From Microvirga massiliensis (lineage in GTDB: Bacteria; Pseudomonadota; Alphaproteobacteria; Rhizobiales; Beijerinckiaceae), in the NCBI RefSeq assembly GCF_001006805.1, contig NZ_LN811354.1, forward strand, positions 154,703 to 194,696: a stretch of 39,994 bases of DNA, read 5' to 3'. The translations under genes were made by a program, and so were the position numbers. Under the pieces are notes generated by a model, which did not search any database, was not told the DNA's origin, and was given only the letters and a program-made list of their open reading frames with translations. The number at the start of each line of letters is the position of its first letter. The stretch's first letter is position 1. This document shows positions 32,462 through 38,765 of the stretch, one piece after another.

Positions 32462-33076
32462 ATGCAACTCGTCTCGACTCTGACGTGCCCGCAATGCGGG
32501 CACCGCTCGTTGGAAACCATGCCAGCGGATGCCTGTCAGTTCTTCTATGAATGCACGGGCTGCGGGACGGTGCTGCGCCCGAACGAGGGCGACTGCTGCG
32601 TGTTCTGCTCGTATGGCGACGTTCCGTGTCCGCCAGTTCAGGAGGAGCAGACAGAAAGCGCACAGAGATGCTGCCGGGATGCACGCGACTTGATGGCGTT
32701 GCGGGAGCGCGTGATCCGGCACCGCCATCTGCGCTTCCCTCCAGCGTCGCCGAAATCCGAGCCCGTTCATCGGGGCTCCCATGCATCAGTCATACGCTGC
32801 CCCGCCACTCACGCGGGTGGTGTCGAGTTTAGTTGGAGATCACCTGTGGCGCGATACTACTTCCACTTGGCGAACGGGCACGAGACCGTTCCAGACGAGG
32901 ATGGCATCGAACTCGACGATCTGGCTGAGGCTTGCGCTGAGGCGGTCGGAGCCGTTGAGGAGTTGCGACGGAACGACCCTTCGGCAGCCGCCAAATGGAA
33001 AGGCTGGCGGTTAGACGTTGCCGACGCTTCCGGAGCCGTTGTCTTCTCGATTGGTCTTGATGACCCCCTGCGTTGA
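32462..33076 (+). CDS. GDCCVxC domain protein read in frame into a DUF6894 domain
   Basis: A 205-residue frame with two recognisable modules. Residues 1-60 are a GDCCVxC protein: LTCPQCGH, MPADACQFFYECTGCG and the name motif GDCCVFCSYGDVPCPP, with many Cys for metal or redox (in some relatives a Cys is selenocysteine). A poorly ordered linker of about 65 residues follows, then VARYYFHLANGHETVPDEDG ... GAVVFSIGLDD, a full DUF6894 domain. GTG 32846 with GGAGAT upstream could start the DUF6894 protein on its own, so this is either a fusion or two overlapping products. ATG 32462 has only a distant GGAGGAG. It lies behind the MerR operator at 32317, which fits metal-induced expression. Confidence 0.7.
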   Translation: MQLVSTLTCPQCGHRSLETMPADACQFFYECTGCGTVLRPNEGDCCVFCSYGDVPCPPVQEEQTESAQRCCRDARDLMALRERVIRHRHLRFPPASPKSEPVHRGSHASVIRCPATHAGGVEFSWRSPVARYYFHLANGHETVPDEDGIELDDLAEACAEAVGAVEELRRNDPSAAAKWKGWRLDVADASGAVVFSIGLDDPLR

Positions 33077-33279
33077 TCGGGAAGCTTCGGTCGTCGGTTT
33101 CGTGCGCTGATGTTCGCTGAGCCTCTGGAGCATCTTCCGGGCGTGTTCACGAACGCACTTGGCCTCCTCAGAAGAAGCTGTCCCGTCAGGATGTTCCACA
33201 GGAGGGCCTCCTGAGTGAGCTTCGCACCGCGCCTAAACGGCAAGCACGTCTCCTCTGAAATATCTCACCGCTGGGTATT

Positions 33280-33579
33280 CTAGGAGACGGAGGGCACGGC
33301 CGATGCTGCCGTCACGGCTTGCCTGTGGAGCGCTGCAAGCTGGCGGACGTAAGGGGCACGGGAGACTTGCTGGCGCTGCTGAAGCGTCCTGATGACTTCC
33401 TGCTTAATGGCATCAGGAACCCCGCTCTCCGTCACGGTCTCCAGGTCTGCCTCGTAGGCATGATCCAAGTCCGCCAGAGCGGCCAAGGTCGTTTGCAGCC
33501 GGGGTAGGATCGCGGGCGAATAGGTGCTGGCGGAGGGGACCTCCCGGCCCGGGGCACTGTTCTTGGAACAAACGCTCAT
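33280..33579 (-). CDS. small helical hypothetical protein
   Basis: A 99-residue protein from ATG 33579, preceded by an excellent AGGAGAGGCGAA. Mostly helical: LPRLQTTLAALADLDHAYEADLETVTE, then PDAIKQEVIRTLQQRQQVSRAPYVRQLAALHRQAV. The pattern suggests a two-helix, coiled-coil-like fold. It is soluble, with one Cys near the N-terminus. It stands alone, divergent from nothing close, between the DUF6894 gene and the MerR gene. Family not recognised. Confidence 0.6.
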   Translation of the reverse strand: MSVCSKNSAPGREVPSASTYSPAILPRLQTTLAALADLDHAYEADLETVTESGVPDAIKQEVIRTLQQRQQVSRAPYVRQLAALHRQAVTAASAVPSVS

Positions 33580-33854
33580 TTCGCCTCTCCTGAGATACGG
33601 TCTTTCAGGACAAGCAAGCGCCGTGCCACGCCTCGGAGTACTGATCCGTGGGCTATTTGCCGTTCGCGGGTTCGCGCAATCGCCTGTTCAGGACCAGCAA
33701 TCGGATGTTGAGGCCAGAGGCTCGCTGGCCTGACAGGCTCGACCTCGTGCGGCTGCGATCCCCGCGTGGTCGATCGTTCTCGTCCGTTCCGTGCTTCGGG
33801 CTAGGTCTGAACAAAGCTTGGCCCCACTGTCGTCTCACTGGCGCGTCGAACATC

Positions 33855-33883
33855 GACTACACGCTCTGACTACACGCTCTGAC
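33855..33883. repeat. 13-base tandem duplication at the end of the MerR gene
   Basis: GACTACACGCTCT twice in a row (33855-33867 and 33868-33880), then GAC. The second copy contains the stop and last codons of the minus-strand MerR gene; the first lies just beyond. A recent slippage event. Confidence 0.6.
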
Positions 33884-34280
33884 ATGGCTCGGCAGCCTCA
33901 TCGAGAATGTCGATCACGGGGCACTCGGGGACATTTTCACCAGAGCACTGCTCGATGGTGGCGGCCAGGAGTTGTTCCAGCCGGGCCAGATCAGCCATCT
34001 TCGCCCGGATACGCTTAAGATGGTGAGCGGCGATCTCGCGCACCTCGCCACAAGGTGCCTTTCCCGGTCCGCCCAATTTGAGCAGGGCGCGGACCTCCTC
34101 GGGGCTGAAGCCCAGTTCCCGCCCGCGCCGGATGAAGCTGAGGGTGCGGATGTGGTCGGCCCTGTAGACCCGGCGGCCACCGCTCGTTCGCGGTGGCGCA
34201 GAGAGCATCCCGATTCGCTCGTAGTAGCGGATCGTCTCGATATTGACCCCCGTGCACCGGGATAGCTCCCCTATGGTCAC
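33870..34280 (-). CDS. MerR-family metal-responsive transcriptional regulator
   Basis: A 136-residue MerR protein of normal length. Helix-turn-helix and wing: IGELSRCTGVNIETIRYYERIGMLS ... GGRRVYRADHIRTLSFIRRGRELGFSPEEV. Long dimerisation helix: HHLKRIRAKMADLARLEQLL. Metal-loop cysteines: PCGEVREIA, and EQCSGENVPECPVIDIL. Three Cys in this layout resemble the mercury-binding triad of MerR (the last two are 8 apart here, 9 in the classical protein), so Hg(II) or another soft/transition metal is likely. GTG 34280 is the start, behind AAGGAC. A palindromic operator lies upstream at 34326-34346. No transporter or reductase gene is nearby. It is the intact homolog of the fragment at 32110. Confidence 0.85.
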   Translation of the reverse strand: MTIGELSRCTGVNIETIRYYERIGMLSAPPRTSGGRRVYRADHIRTLSFIRRGRELGFSPEEVRALLKLGGPGKAPCGEVREIAAHHLKRIRAKMADLARLEQLLAATIEQCSGENVPECPVIDILDEAAEPCQSV

Positions 34281-34325
34281 GTCCTTACCTCGTAAATTGA
34301 TGCCATGGCGTTGGATTCGCGCTTG

Positions 34326-34346
34326 ATCCTGTAGTGACTACAGGAT
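34326..34346. promoter_or_regulatory. MerR-type operator
   Basis: Arms ATCCTGTAG and CTACAGGAT around TGA, 9-bp perfect. It lies 45 bases upstream of the MerR start, between it and the rightward genes, with TTGATC as a possible -35. The same core occurs at 32317-32349. Confidence 0.75.
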
Positions 34347-34379
34347 GCAGGGTGCCCGCAACTCCCAACGGAGACGAGC

Positions 34380-34427
34380 ATGGCCCTGGATGACGAACTC
34401 CATGAGAACTGGTTGAGTTTACGCTAA
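34380..34427 (+). CDS. possible 15-residue peptide behind the MerR operator
   Basis: ATG 34380 with CGGAGACGAGC upstream encodes MALDDELHENWLSLR. The sequence before the ATG (GACGAGC) equals that before the frame at 32377. It may be a leader peptide or the remaining start of a lost target gene. Confidence 0.3.
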   Translation: MALDDELHENWLSLR

Positions 34428-34549
34428 CGGCGACGCGATTACGCAAAACCGGCGGAGTATTCCGTCGATCAACCAGGATGCCTTCTGGCAAGGAGTGGCT
34501 CGCACCGCCGGGAGCCGCCTCCTCCACACTCCGAACTCAAGGCAACGAT

Positions 34550-34813
34550 GTGACGCGTTACTACTTCCACCTCGTCAACGGGCACGAGGTTATGCTGGAC
34601 GTGGAAGGGATCGAGGCAGCCAGCCTCGCCGAGGTGCAGGCTGAAACAATGAAGGCGCTGAACGAATTTCAATGCCAGTTTCTCGTATCCAAAGCCGACT
34701 GGCAGAACTGGCGGATCGACGTAGTCGATTCCGCAGAAGCCACCATCTTCTCGGTTGATCTCGGTGATCTCGACGGAGGGGAGGGTCGTCGTGGAATAGC
34801 ATCTCTCAATTAA
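34550..34813 (+). CDS. DUF6894 family protein
   Basis: An 87-residue protein from GTG 34550, preceded by AAGGCAACGAT: VTRYYFHLVNGHEVMLDVEGIEAASL, helix AEVQAETMKALNEFQ, and NWRIDVVDSAEATIFSVDLGD. The frame is open back to ATG 34478, but the extra 24 residues are unlike the family, so GTG is preferred, as in the paralog at 32846. It lies downstream of the MerR operator at 34326 and upstream of a receiver gene. The whole MerR-operator-DUF6894 layout repeats that of 32110-33076. Function unknown. Confidence 0.82.
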   Translation: MTRYYFHLVNGHEVMLDVEGIEAASLAEVQAETMKALNEFQCQFLVSKADWQNWRIDVVDSAEATIFSVDLGDLDGGEGRRGIASLN

Positions 34814-34969
34814 AAGCGCATGCTGAGGCAAGGATTACCCATGTCGGGGACACCTCGCCGCGAAGCGCCGAGGGATTAGTCGAATGAGCGAAATAGCCGC
34901 CGACTTGCGTAGGTATCGCGCCAATCCTGGTATTTTCAGCACCTCTGGTTCTTCAGAAAGTCAATATTC

Positions 34970-35356
34970 ATGGTTTCTCATTCAGAGCGCCCCGCACTCC
35001 TCATTGCTGAGGACGATGACATGCTCCGCGAGATGGTATCCCTCGCCCTCGCCAGGGCGGGGTACGAGGTCATTGTAGCGGCCTCAGGGGAGGAGGCGCT
35101 TGCGATCCTTGAGGACAGCGTGGTGCTCTCGGGCCTCTATACTGACATCCAACTCCCCGGTTCGATTGACGGTTGGCAGTTGGGAACGGCTTTCCATGTG
35201 CGCTGGCCGTCACTGCCCATCGTTTACGCCTCGGCCCGCAAGCGCCGTGGCGAGCAGGTGGTTTCAACAGGCATATTTTTCGAGAAGCCATTCCGCTTGG
35301 AAAGGGTCGTTGCTGCGTTTGCCAAACATCAGCGGAAGACCGCCCTGGCCGCCTAG
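34970..35356 (+). CDS. stand-alone response regulator receiver
   Basis: A 128-residue CheY-like protein without output domain: acidic pair in LLIAEDDD, phosphoacceptor Asp in LYTDIQLPG (about residue 61), Ser/Ala region in IVYASARK, and Lys in FFEKPF. The helix AFAKHQRKTAL closes it. Catalytic residues are complete. ATG 34970 has a weak AGAAAG upstream. It is the fourth receiver protein of this window; like the others it has no kinase gene beside it, so it probably takes phosphate from a kinase encoded elsewhere. It could be cotranscribed with the DUF6894 gene 157 bases upstream. Confidence 0.87.
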   Translation: MVSHSERPALLIAEDDDMLREMVSLALARAGYEVIVAASGEEALAILEDSVVLSGLYTDIQLPGSIDGWQLGTAFHVRWPSLPIVYASARKRRGEQVVSTGIFFEKPFRLERVVAAFAKHQRKTALAA

Positions 35357-35690
35357 CCCAGTGCTTGTATGCGCACCTGCGGCCGATCGCAGGCGACATT
35401 AGGCTGTCCTGACCTTCTCCAAACTACCTTATCGTCGCCATTCCGCATCCTTATCCATGCGTTAGCCTCGGATTTCTAAGAGCGGTGGTGAGGTCGGGAG
35501 GGGCGTGCCGATGATCCTCGTCCCGAATGAGCGCTTCCAGCAGGCGACGGGTAGGAGTGGTTGGTAGTCTCCGAACTTGCCCTTGCAACGCTCACGACAT
35601 CCCTATACCTGCCGGGCATCTGACCATCGGCTTCTATAGGTCGGCGGGGATGACCCGTCGTGAGTAGCTAGTACCAGTAGGATTGTTGCA
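35357..35690. other. intergenic stretch upstream of the MucR-like gene
   Basis: No gene is supported. The 330 bases contain stops in all frames and no clear hairpin or consensus promoter. MucR/Ros proteins often repress their own promoter through AT-rich sites; a moderately AT-rich patch at 35415-35475 is the only candidate. Confidence 0.25.
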
Positions 35691-36176
35691 GTGACCGATC
35701 AGGCAACCTCGTCCCGGAACGTTATCGAGCTTACGGCTGAGATCGTTTCGGCCTTCGTGAGCAACAACTCGGTTTCAGCGGCTGATCTGCCTGCGCTGAT
35801 CGGCAGCTTGCATGCGACTCTCCAGCAGATCGGCAACCCTGCACAGAAGCCCGACGAGCCGAAGCCGGTGCCTGCGGTTCCAGTGAAGAAATCCATCACG
35901 CCTGACTATCTAATCAGTCTGGAAGATGGCAAGCCTTACAAGTCGCTGAAGCGCCATCTGACGCATCTTGGTCTGACGCCCGAGCAGTATCGGAAGAAGT
36001 GGGGGCTCCCGGTGAACTACCCGATGGTGGCTCCGAGTTACACCGCGAAACGCTCCGAACTGGCAAAGAGGATGGGCCTCGGTCAGAAGCGCAAGGGGGC
36101 GGCCAAAACCGCCGCTACATCCGTGAAGATCGCCGCTCCGGCTGCGAACAGGCGCGGGACCAAGAAGAGCAAGTAA
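35691..36176 (+). CDS. MucR/Ros family transcriptional regulator lacking the first zinc-ligand cysteine
   Basis: A 161-residue protein from GTG 35691. The N-terminal helix NVIELTAEIVSAFVSNNSVSAADLPALIGSLHATLQ is the MucR oligomerisation region. The DNA-binding core is YLISLEDGKPYKSLKRHLTHLGLTPEQYRKKWGLPVNYPMVAP, then SELAKRMGLGQKRKG. In Ros the zinc site is Cys-x2-Cys/Asp ... His ... His; here the first Cys is Ser (ISLEDGK) while Asp and both His (RHLTH) remain. Zinc-free Ros homologs are known in Mesorhizobium, so it may still fold and bind AT-rich DNA. A basic 30-residue tail (AAKTAAT ... RRGTKKSK) extends beyond the family. MucR proteins regulate exopolysaccharide, motility and cell-cycle genes. 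Confidence 0.88.
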   Translation: MTDQATSSRNVIELTAEIVSAFVSNNSVSAADLPALIGSLHATLQQIGNPAQKPDEPKPVPAVPVKKSITPDYLISLEDGKPYKSLKRHLTHLGLTPEQYRKKWGLPVNYPMVAPSYTAKRSELAKRMGLGQKRKGAAKTAATSVKIAAPAANRRGTKKSK

Positions 36177-36477
36177 GCTCCTGACGCACTGCGGCATAGA
36201 ACGCGCTCCGCGCATCTATGGGTTCCAAGCGGACCATGCCCCAAGGTTAACCAGCAACCGCAGTGGTGCAGACCAAGACGCCAGATACGAACTGAGGTAA
36301 CCGAACCGGCAGACCTGTGGATGACGGCCTAACGGAGGACCTCTCTCCTAGTCCCCGGCTCTTGATTTCAGCCCGGACTTCCAAAAAGGGATCGACGGTT
36401 CTATCCGGCAATTCCCTCCATGAAGCACGGCCCAATGCCATCCCACATTGGCTCGAACTTAGCCGCCGACTACTGCG
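36177..36477. other. intergenic stretch
   Basis: 300 bases between convergent genes. No recognisable reading frame product, RNA or strong hairpin was seen. Confidence 0.25.
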
Positions 36478-36825
36478 TCAGAGACGGGTGTCAAACCGCA
36501 GCTTGAAGTGAACAGCCTCGGTGACATTCCCAAAGCGAAACCGGCGACCGACCAACCGCCCGTCCTGTCGAATCGGTTCGATCTCCCAGTCTCCACGACA
36601 CTTTGCTTTGCACCAACCCATACGCTGGTGAAGTTCATTCTCGAAACGCTCGTCTCCAAGGTTTTCACAGGTGAGGCCGATGCAATCGACGATGAGCGGC
36701 GTGGCGGCGCGACGGGCTGCATCGACAAAGCCCTCCTTGAGACCGGCGGCTGCGGCGGCATTCTTTATAGAAGCGATTAGATGCTGGCGATCGGCCTGCT
36801 GGCTGACGGTCTGGCAATATTGCAT
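36478..36825 (-). CDS. hypothetical protein
   Basis: A 115-residue protein from ATG 36825, preceded by GGGAGCATTTCC. A helical N-terminal half (QHLIASIKNAAAAAGLKEGFVDAARRAATPLIVDCIGL) is followed by a strand-rich part with Cys (GWCKAKCRGDWEIEPIRQDGRLVGRRFRFGNVTEAVHFKLRFD). The clean frame and ribosome-binding site support a real gene. No membrane segment or catalytic motif is seen. Family not recognised. It converges with the MucR gene. Confidence 0.6.
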   Translation of the reverse strand: MQYCQTVSQQADRQHLIASIKNAAAAAGLKEGFVDAARRAATPLIVDCIGLTCENLGDERFENELHQRMGWCKAKCRGDWEIEPIRQDGRLVGRRFRFGNVTEAVHFKLRFDTRL

Positions 36826-37280
36826 GGAAATGCTCCCTGATTCTGGGTGTATTTATCCAGGCAAGCGGATCGCGATGGCCTAGATGATTGAAGTCGGTTC
36901 AAATGGAGGGTTACGCCAAGAGACCTGACCTTCAAGTTGGAATGCGCCTCGACTATATACGGGCTGCTCGACCTTCAGCATTGGCATAGTCGGAGGGCCG
37001 CTGCGTTTGCCCCTTTCGCGCATTTCATCAAGTTGCCCGGCCAAGAACTGACGGATACGCTCGGTGTCGCATTCATGAAGCTTGGCGCTTTGGTCCGAGA
37101 GGTCAGCAGTGCACGGGCTCCAGCGAGAAAAAGTCGCCGCAGCCGTTGGGTATGACCATCCTGCCGTGTGGCTGCTCAAACTAGGCGCTGGAGCGCCCTG
37201 GCCTGTAACCTCGGTCTTCACGCTGATACAGCTTCGAACATAGTGGGAGCCCGTGGTGGCTGTCATCGCGCGAGGATGTG
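36826..37280. other. 450-base stretch with one doubtful frame
   Basis: A minus-strand frame is open from about 37266 to 36880; only its last 70 codons look protein-like (RIRQFLAGQLDEMRERGKR ... VSWRNPPFEP). No ribosome-binding site supports a start there. GAGG at 37272-37275 serves the methyltransferase gene. Confidence 0.25.
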
Positions 37281-37970
37281 ATGGTTGGTGATCCGGTCTC
37301 GCTGATCCGCAAGGCTGCGGGTGACTTGCGAAACAAGCAGGTTCTCGATGTCGGATGCGGCACCGGAGCGCTCTCGCGGTCTCTCGCTTCGCTCGGTGCG
37401 CGGATGGTGGGCCTCGATCCTAGTCGGGAGTCCCTGGCCGCTACCCGCCGCTCAACTCCGCAGGTCGGCTTGGTCCAGGGTCGTGCGGAAAGCCTGCCCT
37501 TCATGGACAGCGCCTTCGATGTGGTCGTCTTCCTCAACTCGCTGCACCATGTCCCGCCAGACCTGATGGCCGCTTCCCTTCGAGAGGCCGCCCGGACGAC
37601 CCGACCCGAGGGGCTTACGATCGTAATCGAGCCCTTGCCCGAGGGCACCTTCTTCAATGCTCTGAAGGAGGTCGAGGACGAGACCAAGGTCCGAAACGAT
37701 GCCCAGGCGCACGTGAGCGAGGCTATCGAAGCTCATCTCTACGATCTCGTCGAGATCGTGTACTACGACCGCAGAGAGTGTTACGCGGATGCTGACGCAT
37801 TCTTCGAACGCATCATTGCGGCTGACCAATCACGCGCGCCCTTCGTCCAAGTCCACCGCGTCGCCCTCGTCGCGAACTTCGAGAGGGTCGCGGGCAAGCA
37901 GCCGGATGGATCGTATGTCCTCGACCAGCCTATCAGGGCGCACATACTGCGCCCTGTAGAATTTGGATGA
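37281..37970 (+). CDS. class I SAM-dependent methyltransferase
   Basis: A 229-residue protein. SAM-binding motif I is VLDVGCGTGALS, the acidic end of strand 2 is VGLDPSRESL, then GRAESLPFMDSAFDVVVFLNSLHHV (motifs II/III of the UbiE/Methyltransf_11 type) and ARTTRPEGLTIVIEPLPEG. The C-terminal 100 residues (ALKEVEDETKVRND ... LVEIVYYDRRE) are family-specific and probably bind the substrate. ATG 37281 has GAGG five bases upstream; GTG 37278 is a close alternative. It is monocistronic and converges with the J-domain gene. Substrate unknown. Confidence 0.88.
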   Translation: MVGDPVSLIRKAAGDLRNKQVLDVGCGTGALSRSLASLGARMVGLDPSRESLAATRRSTPQVGLVQGRAESLPFMDSAFDVVVFLNSLHHVPPDLMAASLREAARTTRPEGLTIVIEPLPEGTFFNALKEVEDETKVRNDAQAHVSEAIEAHLYDLVEIVYYDRRECYADADAFFERIIAADQSRAPFVQVHRVALVANFERVAGKQPDGSYVLDQPIRAHILRPVEFG

Positions 37971-38019
37971 GCCTATTCTTCGGGGACAATGCGAATGTCT
38001 CCCGACGCGGAGCATGCCT

Positions 38020-38565
38020 CTATAAGCCCCTCAGCCGTGAAATTTCGTCGAACACAGCCTCAGCGTCTTTGAACCGGCGCTCCGCCTCGGCTCGCTGATG
38101 TGGCGGATGCCCATCCGGGTGGAGCTTCTTACGATAGGCGGTCCGAACAGCCCCGAGGACGAAATCCGGGCAATCCTCATCCAGGCCCACCCTGCGATAG
38201 AGCAGGTTGGGCTGCTTCTGAATCGAGCGCTGCGACGCAGCCCAGGATCGAATCCGGCTGCGCTCCTCGACCAGGAGCGTCAGAATCGAAATCACCCGAT
38301 CTCGCTCACCCTTGGCCGTCATGAGCGCTTCGAGAAGGATTTCAACCGTGTCCTCTGCGGTGTGGTGATCCTCGACACGAAATCCGCTGTAGTCGGCCGG
38401 GCTCGCCGTCCAGGCGCGGACAGCGGCGTCACCTTTGTCAAAGAGATGATGGATGTCGTCGTTTTTCCGGCGATGTTGCTCGTTCTGATGGCGGCTTGAT
38501 GAAGCTCGCGCATCCGCCCGATGGTCATTCGTATTCGGCCTAAAGCCGCCAGGACGCCACTTCAT
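38020..38565 (-). CDS. J-domain protein, last gene of a coupled three-gene operon
   Basis: A 181-residue protein with a C-terminal J domain (about 121-181): LLYRRVGLDEDCPDFVLGAVRTAYRKKLHPDGHPP, HPD at 149-151, then ERRFKDAEAVFDEIS. The HPD loop stimulates Hsp70 ATPase, so it is a DnaK co-chaperone or recruiter. The N-terminal 120 residues are charged, helical and unassigned (TVEILLEALMTAKGERDRVISILTLLVEE). The start ATG overlaps the stop of the 67-residue gene (ATGA at 38562-38565), supporting both start and coupling. J domain at the C-terminus rather than N-terminus, without Gly-rich or zinc parts, marks a type III co-chaperone whose client is probably set by the N-terminal part. Confidence 0.8.
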   Translation of the reverse strand: MKWRPGGFRPNTNDHRADARASSSRHQNEQHRRKNDDIHHLFDKGDAAVRAWTASPADYSGFRVEDHHTAEDTVEILLEALMTAKGERDRVISILTLLVEERSRIRSWAASQRSIQKQPNLLYRRVGLDEDCPDFVLGAVRTAYRKKLHPDGHPPHQRAEAERRFKDAEAVFDEISRLRGL

Positions 38566-38765
38566 GGACAGAGTACCAGGGCTGAGAGGAGATTGCCCTT
38601 CCCGATCAGGCGACCAGCGGCGTCGCGCGTCTCGTTAGCGCTCTTGTCGTAGTAGCCGAGCCGCCGACCGGCCGCGTCCCGTGCCTCGATCCGGCCCGAG
38701 ACGCCATTATCCTCATAGCTCCCGAGCGTCCGACCCGTGCGGTCGCGCACATACTCACGCGGCAT
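38562..38765 (-). CDS. small protein with short repeats, middle gene of the coupled operon
   Basis: A 67-residue protein starting MPREYVRDRTGRTLGSYEDNG. Two or three short beta-hairpin-like repeats follow a V/I-x-x-R-D-x-x-G-R-x-L/I-G pattern: YVRDRTGRTLGSYE, EARDAAGRRLGYYD, ETRDAAGRLIGKGN, resembling YD-type repeats. Its ATG lies inside the last codons of the upstream gene (11-base overlap, ribosome-binding site GGGGAGGCTGCCA within that gene) and its stop overlaps the J-domain start. No named family can be given with confidence. Tight overlap on both sides implies joint translation with its neighbours. Confidence 0.7.
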   Translation of the reverse strand: MPREYVRDRTGRTLGSYEDNGVSGRIEARDAAGRRLGYYDKSANETRDAAGRLIGKGNLLSALVLCP

